Source: Cannabis sativa (lineage: Eukaryota > Streptophyta > Magnoliopsida > Rosales > Cannabaceae). Taken from it: a stretch of 64,000 nt of DNA. Positions 49,457-61,620 of the stretch are shown piece by piece. The position numbers and the translations under genes are program-made. The stretch covers positions 75,319,595 through 75,383,594 of the forward strand of contig NC_083601.1 in assembly GCF_029168945.1 (NCBI RefSeq), given 5' to 3'. The notes under the pieces were generated by a model, which was not told where the DNA came from, searched no databases, and saw nothing but the letters and a program-made list of their open reading frames with translations. Each line of letters opens with the position of its first letter. The stretch's first letter is position 1.

Positions 49457-49510
49457 ATTCCACCTGATTAGACTCACTTAATCTATGAACCAAAGAAATA
49501 AATGAGGACA

Positions 49511-51058
49511 TTAAATGTCCTGAATGCTCAACAAGTTTAGACAGTGCCTAAACTTGTCTTTAGTTACACTTTTAGTGAAAATATCTGCAGGGTTATCATG
49601 TGTGCTTATTTTCTTCACTTGCACCTTCTTGGATGACACAAATCCCTTATGAAGTGTAACTTGATATCAATGTGCTTTGACCTCTCATGAAACATTGGAT
49701 TTTTCATGAGATGTAAAGCACTTTGATTGTCACAATAAACTGCGATATCCTCAGATTTGAAACCTAACTCCTCTGTCAACCCCTTAAGCCATATAGCCTC
49801 CTTGATGGCTTCTGTAGCAGCCATGTATTCAGCTTTTGTAGATGACAAGGCTACTACTTTCTGTAGGTTAGATTTCCAGCTGATGCAGCCCCCAAGAGCA
49901 GTGAACACAAACCTTGTTAGGCTCCTTCTAGTGTCTAGGTTTGCTGCAAAATCTGAGTCCACAAAACCAGTGATTTCTTCCTTGTACTGGTTCTCCTTGC
50001 TGAACACAATTCCAGTGTCCAGAGTACCCTTCAGGTACCTCATTGTCCATTTCAATGCTTCCCAATGTTCAGGGCCTGTGTCTGAAATGTACCTACTTAC
50101 CACACTCATGGCATGAGCTAAGTCAGGTCTTGAACACACCATGGAGTACATGAGACTCCCAACACAACTTGCATAGGGAACATTGCTCATCTTAGCTCTT
50201 TCTGCATCTGTTTTTGGTGACTGAGATGCAGACAACTTGAAGTATTGAGCAAGTGGTGTTGCAACAGGTTTGCACTTGTCCATGCCAAACTTGTTCAATA
50301 CTTTCTTCAGGTAGGCAGCTTGAGAAAGTACTATCATGCCAGGTCTAGGTCTCTTTATGTCTATCCCAAGAATTCTCTTTGCTTTGCCCAAATCTTTCAT
50401 CTCAAACTCATCACTGAGTTTCCTTTTCAACTTGTCAATCTTTGATTTTTCTTTGCTAAAGATCAGTATATCATCAACATATAGTAGCAAATATGTTTGA
50501 TTATTGAAATACACACATGAGTCATACTTACTTTTAGTGTATCCAATATTTAGCATATAAGTGTCAAACCTCAAGTTCCATTGCCTAGGTGCCTGCTTGA
50601 GGCCATAAAGAGACTTCTTAAGTAAACATACCTCATCTGGATTCCCATTGTCAAAGCCCTCAGGCTGTTGCATATAGACTTCCTCTTCTAACTCACCATG
50701 CAAGAAAGCTGTTCTTACATCTATCTGTTCAATCTCTAGGTCCATGCTTGCTGCCTTTGCCATCATGGCTCTAACTGAAGCTTGCTTCACCACTGGAGAG
50801 AAAATCTCATTGTAATCGATGCCTTCTTTCTGAGTGAACCCCTTGGCAACTAACCTTTCCTTGAATCTGGTAGGCTCATTCCCTAAACCTTCTTTATGCT
50901 TGAAAATCCATTTACATCCTACCAGCTTGTAGAACTCTGGTTTCTTCACAACAATCCAGGTTCTATTCTTCCTAAGAGACTGCATCTCTTCTTGGATGGC
51001 CTGTAGCCATGCAACAGCATCTTTACTTCTCATAGCTTCTTCAAAGCTAGTGGGTTCT
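49511..51058 (-). pseudogene. Element E reverse transcriptase and RNase H
   Basis: A 472-codon frame starts at 51033, and the frame is open to 51058 (EPTSFEEAM). RT motifs are intact: VGCKWIFK, VRTAFLHGELEEEVYMQQPEG, YGLKQAPRQWN, LLYVDDILIFS. RNase H follows: GFVDSDFAAN, STKAEYMAATEAIKEA, CDNQSALHL, RSKHIDIK. Near 49645 a one-base shift puts the last part, VKKISTHDNPADIFTKSV, in another frame that ends at 49511-49513. The 5' part of the polyprotein is cut off by element D. CTG codons here are undisturbed, unlike B and D. Confidence 0.9.
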
Positions 51059-52950
51059 TGTTGGATATTATTTTACCAGGATCTTAGATCTACTCACAAG
51101 TATGTTTATTAACATCCTAAATATGAACTTTCTAAAACGATAAATTAAACACATATAAAGTTTAAGAAACCTTACATTGGGTGCAGCGGAATTATAATGA
51201 CTCCTTCCGTTCAGATCTCTAACCCTTGATTCCTTTCTGTAGCAGAGTATTATCAAGATGCGAACCCGGATCTTCTTCTACGAATTCTTGATGCTTTGAA
51301 TCTCCTTTCTTGTTGATCTTTCTTCACAATCTTCCTCACTATGATTGAGGTATTGCTTGATGTGTGTGGGCACTACTCTAATCACTAAGAGAGGTTCGAA
51401 ATTTTGAGGAAGAAAAGAGAGAGAGAGTGGCGGCTAGAGAAGAGAGTGGAGGCTCAGGTTTTTCTGATTCAGAAAGTGTAATTTTCCTGAAGCCTTCACT
51501 ATCTATTTATAGCATTCCTTCTAGGGTTTGATTTGAATTATATGGCATTAAAATAATGAAAAAATCATTTAAAAAAGATAACATAAGTGGCCGGCCCTAG
51601 GCTAGGTGGACTGGGCCTTGATTTTTGCAATTTTGCAATTTTACCACTTTTGTATCTGATTTTCTGAAAAATGCCAATTTCCTAATTCAATCATTTAAAT
51701 GCCAATTCTAACTATTTAATAACTATAAATAATTATTAAATAATATTGTCATTTATCATATTTATTAATTGCACCATACAAAGTATCACAATTAACAAAC
51801 ATGCCCCTGTCAACTCTTTCTTTACAATTTCGCCCTTACTTAGTGAAAATTTCACAAATAGACATAGTCTAATTTGTGAATTATAATTGATAAATCAAAA
51901 CCAATTACATGAGTCTTACAAGCAATATTATCTCAACTAGTGGGGGGACCATGGGTCTATATAACTGAGCTTCCAATAAGTAGATCAAGAATTTAGCACT
52001 AAAATTCACTAACTTATTAATTCTTCGTTGAATCCACGCATAGAACTTAGAATTGCACTCTCAGTATATAGAATGCTCTATATGTTCCACCATATAGACA
52101 CATCATTAGTTATCCATTGTTATAATCCTAATTTGATCAATGATCCTCTATATGAATGATCTACATAGTAAAGGGATTAAATTACCGTAACACCCTACCA
52201 TGTATTTTATCCTTAAAACAACTTGACCCCGTATAAATGATATTTCAGCTTATGTGAAATGAGATCTCCACCATTTATTTTCGTTTGGCCAAGCTCGAAG
52301 GAAATCATCCTTTGCTTACTATTTGCCAGATAGAAGCTATAGATTCCATGTTTATGCTAGCGCTCCCACTCAATTGCACTACCGTGTTCCCAAAATGTAC
52401 GTATCACCCTGACCTAAAAGTAGGCTTAACTAACAAATCAAAGAACACGAATAGCCTTTCAAGATTGAGCCTAATCATAACAGGATTAAGATCATTTGAT
52501 CTAGGATCAACTTGGCGATATTGACTTGAATAGATTTTACGGTAACTTTAATTAAATCTAATTCAAAGTTCAATATCGGTCCCTTCCGATGCATACTCCA
52601 TGCATCCAACACGAGCTTTACTTTAACCAATGTTGGAAAGAACATAGTATTTCTCCAAATACAAGTAAACTCTTGTTGTAGATTATCATATCGGTAAAAC
52701 CCCGTGTCCGATAAATCTAGGAAACTTTATTCACATAGTCATGTTTACTTTCCAATGTGATGACAAGACAATAAACATGATCAAGTATGTGAAAAGGGTT
52801 TAAGATGAATTTATAAATCAATTAGACAAGCAATTGATTAAGTGAACCAAAACATACACAAATGAATGAAAAATACTTCGTTTCTTTATTGATGTTGAAT
52901 AAAATAGATTACATTGAAATGGAGTTTTATTTAGGGCATAAAACCTAACA
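51059..52950 (-). mobile_element. Element D 3' LTR
   Basis: On the plus strand it runs from TGTTGGATATTATTTTACC to CATAAAACCTAACA. The purine tract (minus strand) is at 52951-52961. Differences from the D 5' LTR cluster at CTG/CAG sites, for example 51259-51282 and 52692-52720. Confidence 0.93.
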
Positions 52951-52984
52951 AACTCCCACTTGCACTAATATAAAACTAATTAGT

Positions 52985-55900
52985 ACATATCAATTAATCC
53001 TAAATTCGACGGTGCTTTTCAAAGTTTGTCACGGCCAAGACTTTGGTAAATGGATCGGCTAGGTTGTCCTCCGTGTCAACTTTCTCAACTAGTACGTCCC
53101 CTCTTGCCACGTATTCTACGATAATGTGATACTTCCTTTCAATGTGTTTGCTTCTCTTGTGGCTTCGAGGTTCTTTACCGTTTGCTATTGCTCCATTGTT
53201 ATCACGAGTAGTACCGCAGAGGCTTTTCCATTCCAGGAACAACTCCTATGCTTTGGTGAAGAACTTTCTTAGCCGGACAAGTTCTTTTGCGGAAATTTCT
53301 TTGCTATGTATTCGGCTTCCATAGTTGAGTCCGATATTGCGGTTTGTTTAGCACTTCTCCAAACCAACGCTCCACCCCCAAGAGTAAACACCATCCCGGA
53401 TGTTGATTTCCTGTCTTCAAGACTTGCTGGAAATGCGAATCAAGGTAGCCTATGGGATTTAAAGCACCACCCTTGTAGACTAACACAAGATTCCTTGTAC
53501 TCTTTAAGTATTTCGAATATACTTAATCGCATTCCAATGTTCTTGTCCCGGATTAGATCGATACCGCTCACGATTCCAACAAAGCATAACGGTATGTCGG
53601 GTCTAGTGCATAACATTGCATACATTAGACTTCCAGCTGAGAGGCATAGGGAATTTTCGCCATGTCCTCTATCTGCGAGGATCGATCGGTATCGTTCCTT
53701 AGATAGACGAATACCATATCTAGAAGGCATGTTTGCCCCATTGGGGTTGCTCATGGAGAATCTCTCTAAGACTTTGTCTATGTAGGTCGTTTGAGAGAGA
53801 GCAAGAGATCCGTTCTTCGGTTTCTTATAATCCGAATACCAAGAACATAGGCCGCTTCACCCAAATCTTTCATATCGAATTGAGTGTTGAGCCATTCCTT
53901 AATGTGAGTCATTATCTTGACATTGTTTCCAATGATCAAAATGTCATCAACATAAAGGACCGGGAATACTACTATTTGGTCTTCCTTGAGTTGGTAAACA
54001 CAAGGTTCATCTTCATTCGAAGAAAGCCGTAGGTTTTGATGATTTCATCAAACCTCTTGTTCCATGAGCGAGAAGCTTGCTTAAGTCCATAGATAGACTG
54101 TTTAACTTGCAAACTTTCTTTTCTTGCCCGTGAAGAACATAACCTTCCGGTTGCTCCATATAGATGGTTTCTTCAAGTACCCCATTAAGGAAGGCGAGTC
54201 TTGACATCCATTTGCCGGATTTCATAATCGAAAGCGGCGGCTATGGAGAGAAGAATTCGGATGGATTTGAGCATGGCAACGGGACTAAAAGTTTCCTCAT
54301 AGTCCACGCCTTCTCTTTGGGTATAACCCTTGGCTACAAGTCTAGCTTTGAAAGTTTCGACTTCGCCTCAACCTCCTCTTTTCTTCTTGTAAACCCACTT
54401 GCATCCTATCGGATGATAGTCGTCGAGTGCGTCTACATATTCCCAGACTTTGTTCTTTTTCATGGAATCCATTTCTGAATCCATTCCGCCGACCATCGTT
54501 TCCGTTGCGGACTAGCCATTGCCTCGTTTATAGGTTAATGGATCGTCATCAATACCGTCACCTACGACCATATTGATTTCACCATCCAAGCCATAACGAG
54601 CAGGTTTCGTTGAAACTCTCCCACTACGACGAGGTATGGTTGTCTTCGAACGAAACTTTAGTAGTAGATTTCTCGGTTGTTCAACCGAGGGAGTGGGATC
54701 GTCTTCTTCACGAGTGGAAGAGGACGGAACATTGGAAGGACTTATATCTGATAGCAATTCCTCTAGAACAACTTTACTTTTCGGTTTGTAGTCTTTAATA
54801 TAGTTCTCTTCAAGGAAAGTAGCATTTGTAGAAACAAACACTTTATTATCCTTGTGACTATAAAATAGTCCACCCCTAGTCTCTTTAGAATTTCCAACAA
54901 ACATGCATACTTCGGTACGTGATTCAAGTTTGCCTTCTTTCTTTCTTAAGACATGAGCGGGGCACCCCCCAAATTACGTAATGGCGCAAACTAGGTGTTC
55001 GACCATTCCAAAGTTCGACGGGTGTCTTAGGGACTCGCTTTAGATGGAACAACATTTAAAATGTCATTTGCCATCCGTATAGCATATCCCCGGAAGGACG
55101 TAGACGAGTTGAATAACTCGGCATAGACCTAACCATTTCCAAAAGAGTGCGATTTCTTCTTTACGCAACTCCATTTTGTTGTGGAGTAGGCCGGGCGATG
55201 TATTGGGATTCAATTCCAAGTTCAATTAAATGATCTTTGAACCGCATATCCATATATTCTCCACCCCTATCGGTTCGCAAGATCTTTAATGATTTACCTA
55301 ATTGGTTTTGGGCCAAAGCATGAAATTCTTGAAACTTTTCAAACGTTTCGATTTCTTTTGCATTAGGTAAAGAAAACTATATCTAGAGAAATCGTCAATG
55401 AAAGTGACAAAATACTCATAACCACCTCGGGCTTTGACATTCAAAGGTCCGCAGACATCGGAATGCACTAACCCTAGAGGGATTTTGGCACGCTCTCCCT
55501 TTGCGAGAGAAAGAACGTTTAGTCATTTTTCCTTCTAGGCGGGACTCGCATGCGGCGGTACACCTAGGACGACATTTTTTAATGGACCGTCTTTGGTGAG
55601 CCTATTGAGTCTATCAAGGCCTATATGACCTAAACGTAAATGCCATAGATAAGTTTGATCATCATTATCAATCTCTTTTCTTTTTAGGTTTCTAGGTCTA
55701 GCTACACTTTGAAAAGTTCACTATTTAGTGAGATTTGAGTACTCGGTCTTAAAACATAAAGCCCTTGTTCCATTATAGCAACACATATTTGAAATCCATT
55801 ACGAGAAATTGAACAATTTGTACTCGAAAAATTCAATATATAAGATTGTGTTTGCAAACATGAGACACTAATCAAGTTTCTACTAAAGTTTGGAATAAAT

Positions 55901-56669
55901 AAAACATTTTCTAAAATTAAAAATCTTTGTTGAAACTTGATGCGGGCTTTTCCTCTAGCTTTGACCAGATACTAATTCGCCATTGCCAACTTTAAGCCGT
56001 AACTCTCCCGGAAGTAGATTTTCCTGTGTTTCAAGCAACTGCAGTGAAGAACATACATGGTTAGTAGACCCGGAATCAACAATCCGGATGGATTTGTCGT
56101 TCTCTAAAACACATGATTCAAAGACAAAAGCATTACCTTCGTTTGAATTGTTTAGAAGCCTGGGACATCGTTCTTCATGATGACCCTTTCCATTACAATT
56201 CGAACATAGAAGATTATGTCTGATAATTGTATTTGAAGAAGCAGTTTTGCTAGATCCTTCATACCTAGTCCTTTTCCTTTGATTGTTGATTGCAAACCCA
56301 GGGGGACCCATTGCAATCAAGTTCCGTTCATGGGCTCGTAATTACGTTTCGAGCTTGTCCATGTCGGAGGAGTTAGAATTGTTGATCATATAAGAGATAA
56401 CAAATTCATTATACTCGGAGGAAGACTATTAAGGATAAGTTGGACCCATTGTTCTCTTGATAAATCAATTCCCGTAGATTTGTCTTTTGGAATTTCAGAT
56501 TCATCATCAACAGGTGCGAGTTAATGCAACTACCAGGATGCATTTTCACACTATAGAGTTCTTTTGCTAAGATAGTAACTAAGAGAGGATCGGGGTGTGG
56601 GTTATTCATAATGACACTACAACACATCAATAAAACAGAAGTAAGGTTTTGGCTCATAAATTCATACAC
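52985..56669 (-). pseudogene. Element D gag and pol, multiply frameshifted
   Basis: Minus-strand order: short Gag at 56669-56409, continued at 56320-55955 with the CCHC knuckle and an intact protease start (IVDSGSTNHVC); integrase pieces about 55690-55160; the linker at 54904-54512; RT at about 54500-53440; RNase H end at 53242-53000 (RDNNGAIANGKEPRSHKRSKH). RT keeps YVDD (plus strand near 53940-53960), unlike B. The RT start reads through ETFSPVAML, which B lacks. Most frame breaks are one- or two-base changes at CTG or CAG, for example near 54198, where ACTGCC appears as ACTCGCC. Confidence 0.85.
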
Positions 56670-58455
56670 AATTTAGAAAATAGCAAGTAATTACATATGT
56701 TATAGAAATACTAAATCTAACATAGTTTATTTTCCAAGGTATTTCAACAAACTGACACAGTGTCCCGTTTAGGCGAGAGTCAAAGCATCATTCATTGAAT
56801 AGAGTTGTCAGCTCATCTAAAATGATAAACATTCTAGCAACCTTTTATTCGATCAAGATTTGAATTCAGCGTTGTCCCGTTTAGGCGAGAGTCAAGGCAA
56901 TTCTATCTTATGAGCTTCCACCATTGTTTCATAACTTGCAAGTCAAGTATGGTCGCCACCATTAGGGTGATCTATACCATACAAAACACTTACAAACTAC
57001 TTATCATGCGAGGTTAAACGGTGCGAAATTGCTAATGAACGTTCCTCCATTAGGGAGGATTACTCACTAAAACAAACACGGTGTAAAACCCACAATGGAG
57101 ATCGAATGTCTCTTGATTAAAAGCTCATTATTTAAAAAAAAATATATATATGTATTTTGTATAATCATAATATTCGATATTATAATAATGAAAAATTACA
57201 AATTAAAGTTGGTTTAATTAAAATCAACTTTAATTAATTTTCAATTATTATTTAAATTTGAAAAATAAATTCAAATAAATATCGAATAAGTTCCATAATA
57301 TAATAATGAAAAATTAAAAATCAAAATTGATTTAAATAAAAAATCAACTTTAATTAATTTTCAATTATTAATTAAATTCAAAAATTTGAATTTTAAATGG
57401 AACAAATTTGAAAATATCTTGTTTAAGTTGTTTTAGAAAGAATCTAAAAAATCAACTTAAATATCTTTCAAATCAGATTTAATTAAATTTCAAAATTAAG
57501 TTGTAACCACTTAATTTTGTAGATATTTTAAGTTAAATATTCAAAAAAGATATTAACCTAAAAATATCTAAGATATTCCATTTTAAGTTAATATTTGAAA
57601 AATATCAACTTAAAAAATATCTAAAGAATCTTAATAACCAATTCCTAAAATTCCTCAACTTAATTTAAAATTTTGAATTCAAAAGATATTCAGATTTAAG
57701 TTGGTTAGTTATGTATAACTAAATATCAACTTAAATAGGAATATTTAATGAAAAATTTAAAATAAGTTCCAGAAAGAATCTAGATGGTTATAATTCTATA
57801 TTTAATTAAATACAAGAAAATACATATAGTTTAGCTTAGAATATTAAATTCTTTAAACTATGATTTTCTAAATTAATTTCAAAATAAATGAAATTAATTA
57901 TGTTGCTAATTCAATTTTAATTAGGTTAAACTAGTGTAATTAACCCTAGTACAGTCATTCAAATCAGGCAAATGGGCCTTCACAATTGGGGTAGTTTGTG
58001 TGAGGGGGTGCTGGGTTCAGTATGTCGTACCCACTTCTATGGCTCCCAACTCTCACACAAGGCCCAAAAGAGAGGAATTTAACCTTAATAAGAACAACTG
58101 TTATTAATTGAATAGGCCCAAAAGCTAAATGGGCCTAAATAAATCCTATCAATAATTATGATAATTTATTTTAGCAACATTAACCTATATGCATCTATAA
58201 TAAAATTAAACACATAGGCTCACACAGGCACACTTTGGATGGGTCCTATCATGTTGCTAGGTCATACACAGATGAAAGAAGATTGTAAATTATACCTGTT
58301 ACAAATTATTATCTTGACCAAGGGAGCCATCAGATCATTAGATCTGGCAAAAGGTAACCATGGCTATTTGCAATCAAGTAATAATAGGTTTTGAAAACTT
58401 ACACATAAGTTAAAACACATACTCCTGCAACAGGGTTAGCTGGATAGTTGGAAGT

Positions 58456-58493
<38 letters not shown>

Positions 58494-59266
58494 AAATTTC
58501 GAATAAATAAATAATTAAATAAAAATTTAATATTAAAAAAAAAATTTCGGAATTAAAAAATAAATTTCGAAAATTTAAAAAAAATTTTAAAAAAAATTAA
58601 ACCTACTTTTTATCTTATATCTATTTAAAATTACATGATTATAATTATCTTATTTTAAATAAGGTCAAAATATCTTTTAAAATATTTATAAAAACTGACC
58701 TTAAATTTAAAAAAAATAAAATATAATCAAATTTAAAAATAAGATAGTTTTTTTTTTAAGCAAAAAGATAAATACTAATCCTATTCGAATTCAAATTACA
58801 CTAATATCTTGAATTAATTTAAAAAAAAATAAAATTAATTCAAAATGATAATTAGAATTGAATTAGGAATAGTATTAGTATATATACAAAACCATACAAA
58901 AATTTGGAAGTTAATTCCATGAAAAGGTATGAAAAATTGAAGAAAAAGGAAAAAAACCGAAACTGTACGGACAGTTCTGCGATCGCAGAAAATTTCAAGA
59001 TTTCCTCGATTTTGTCAAATCTTCAAAAAATCATAACTAATTCAAATAAAATCCAAATTGAGTTCTGTAAAAGGCTAACTTGCTTAATTTTTTCCATACT
59101 ATCCAATAAAAATAATTACAGAATCGAAATCAGAATTATTTATCACGAAAATTTAACAAACATCAATCATTCATCAAATAACACTCAATACAACATGATA
59201 CCATCCAAAGAACATACAAACAATCGTTTTAAAGTCCAAATTTCATGTAAGTAAATCAATTACCAT
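56670..59266 (-). other. Element D leader (non-coding)
   Basis: The same arrangement as the B leader, reversed, with the conserved blocks at about 56750-57120 (two copies of the CCCGTTTAGGCGAGAGTCAA repeat) and about 57900-58450. A 30-base T-run lies at 58459-58488. The frame at 58904-59254 is antisense and has no recognisable product. Confidence 0.65.
58459..58488. repeat. Poly-T run of 30
   Basis: Uninterrupted T-run in the D leader where B has only a short mixed run, so it is probably a slippage expansion or a consensus error. Confidence 0.9.
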
Positions 59267-59279
59267 GGCTCTGAGGCCA
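59267..59279 (-). other. Primer-binding site of element D
   Basis: TGGCCTCAGAGCC on the minus strand, two bases from the 5' LTR, identical to B. Confidence 0.8.
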
Positions 59280-59281
59280 GT

Positions 59282-61169
59282 TGTTGGATATTATTTTACC
59301 AGGATCTTAGATCTACTCACAAGTATGTTTATTAACATCCTAAATATGAACTTTCTAAAACGATAAATTAAACACATATAAAGTTTAAGAAACCTTACAT
59401 TGGGTGCAGCGGAATTATAATGACTCCTTCCGTTCAGATCTCTAACCCTTGATTCCTTTCTGTAGCAGAGTATTATCAAGATCTGAACCTGGATCTTCTT
59501 CTCTGAATTCTTGATGCTGAATCTCCTTTGCTGTTGATCTTTCTTCACAATCTTCCTCACTATGATTGAGGTATTGCTTGATGTGTGTGGGCACTACTCT
59601 AATCACTAAGAGAGGTTCGAAATTTTGAGGAAGAAAAGAGAGAGAGAGTGGCGGCTAGAGAAGAGAGTGGAGGCTCAGTTTTCGATTCGAAAGTGTAATT
59701 TTCCTGAAGCCTTCACTATCTATTTATAGCATTCCTTCTAGGGTTTGATTTGAATTATATGGCATTAAAATAATGAAAAAATCATTTAAAAAAGATAACA
59801 TAAGTGGCCGGCCCTAGGCTAGGTGGACTGGGCCTTGATTTTTGCAATTTTGCAATTTTACCACTTTTGTATACGATTTTCTCAAAAATGCCAATTTCCT
59901 AATTCAATCATTTAAATGCCAATTCTAACTATTTAATAACTATAAATAATTATTAAATAATATTGTCATTTATCATATTTATTAATTGCACCATACAAAG
60001 TATCACAATTAACAAACATGCCCCTGTCAACTCTTTCTTTACAATTTCGCCCTTACTTAGTGAAAATTTCACAAATAGACATAGTCTAATTTGTGAATTA
60101 TAATTGATAAATCAAAACCAATTACATGAGTCTTACAAGCAATATTATCTCAACTAGTGGGGGGACCATGGGTCTATATAAGCGAGCTTCCAATAAGTAG
60201 ATCAAGAATTTAGCACTAAAATTCACTAACTTATTAATTCTTCGTTGAATCCACGCATAGAACTTAGAATTGCACTCTCAGTATATAGAATGCTCTATAT
60301 GTTCCACCATATAGACACATCATTAGTTATCCATTGTTATAATCCTAATTTGATCAATGATCCTCTATATGAATGATCTACATAGTAAAGGGATTAAATT
60401 ACCGTAACACCCTACCATGTATTTTATCCTTAAAACACTTGACCCCGTATAAATGATATTTCAGCTTATGTGAAATGAGATCTCCACCATTTATTTTCGT
60501 TTGGCCAAGCTCGAAGGAAATCATCCTTTGCTTACTATTTGCCAGATAGAAGCTATAGATTCCATGTTTATGCTAGCGCTCCCACTCAATTGCACTCCCG
60601 TGTTCCCAAAATGTACGTATCACCCTGACCTAAAAGTAGGCTTAACTAACAAATCAAAGAACACGAATAGCCTTTCAAGATTGAGCCTAATCATAACAGG
60701 ATTAAGATCATTTGATCTAGGATCAACTTGGCGATATTGACTTGAATAGATTTTACGGTAACTTTAATTAAATCTAATTCAAAGTTCAATATCGGTCCCT
60801 TCCGATGCATACTCCATGCATCCAACCTGAGCTTTACTTTAACCAATGTTCTGGAAAGAACATAGTATTTCTCCAAATACAAGTAAACTCTTGTTGTAGA
60901 TTATCATATCAGTAAAACCCTGTGTCTGATAAATCTAGGAAACTTTATTCACATAGTCATGTTTACTTTCCAATGTGATGACAGCACAATAAACATGATC
61001 AAGTATGTGAAAAGGGTTTAAGATGAATTTATAAATCAATTAGACAAGCAATTGATAAAGTGAACCAAAACATACACAAATGAATGAAAAATACTTCTGT
61101 TTCTTTATTGATGTTGAATAAAATAGATTACATTGAAATGGAGTTTTATTTAGGGCATAAAACCTAACA
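59282..61169 (-). mobile_element. Element D 5' LTR
   Basis: TGTTGGATATTATTTTACC to CATAAAACCTAACA on the plus strand, 1888 bp. Contains CTG-to-CG and CAG-to-CG losses near 59683 relative to the 3' LTR. Confidence 0.93.
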
Positions 61170-61620
61170 CTATCATTATCTCATGAGATAACCGACAAGT
61201 AAGAAACCTAACAACGGTTTTAATTCAAACGTCACTGTCGTTATCTCATGAGATAATTGGCAAGTAGGAAACCTAACAACGGTTTTAGTTCAAATGTCAC
61301 TGTCATTATCTCATGAGATAACAGGGAAGTACGAAACCTAACACGGTTTTAGTTCAAATGTCACTGTCATTATCTCATGAGATAACCAGTAAGTAGGAAA
61401 CCTGACAATGATTTTAATTCAAATGTCATTGTCATTATCTCATGAGATAACCGATAATTAGGAAACCTAACAACGATTTCAGTTCAAATGTCACTGTCAT
61501 TATCTCATGAGATAACAGTAAGTAGGAAACCTAAAAGCAATTTTAGTTTAAGTGTCATTGTCGATATCTCATGAGATAACCGAGAAGTAGAAAATCTAAC
61601 AAAGGTTTCAGTTTAGAGTC
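61170..61620. repeat. Seven-copy tandem array, 64-65 bp, with a 14-bp palindrome
   Basis: The perfect palindrome TATCTCATGAGATA occurs at 61177, 61242, 61307, 61371, 61436, 61501 and 61565. The spacer (core GAAACCTAACAACGGTTTTAGTTCAAATGT) varies between copies, yet the palindrome is unchanged in all seven. The array lies in the reversed gypsy-type LTR, at the place where the other two gypsy LTRs here also have tandem repeats. Confidence 0.92.

Larger units (their letters stand above)
51059..61169 (-). mobile_element. Element D: full-length copia of the B family, minus strand
   Basis: LTRs lie at 51059-52950 (3') and 59282-61169 (5'), 1892 and 1888 bp. The internal order on the minus strand is as in B: primer-binding site, leader, gag, pol, purine tract. 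No target-site duplication: the left flank is GTTCT (element E coding) and the right flank is CTATC (a gypsy-type tandem array). Many frameshifts, mostly where B or the other LTR has CTG or CAG. Confidence 0.9.

Noticed and set aside
61155..61175. The D LTR end AAACCTAACA also occurs in the neighbouring tandem unit, suggesting microhomology
   Set aside because: The sequence after the junction continues from a different point of the unit, so the match does not explain the join and may be chance.
61170..61620. Repeat-spacer array resembling a CRISPR layout
   Set aside because: The spacers are themselves homologous and the region is part of a plant gypsy-type LTR.
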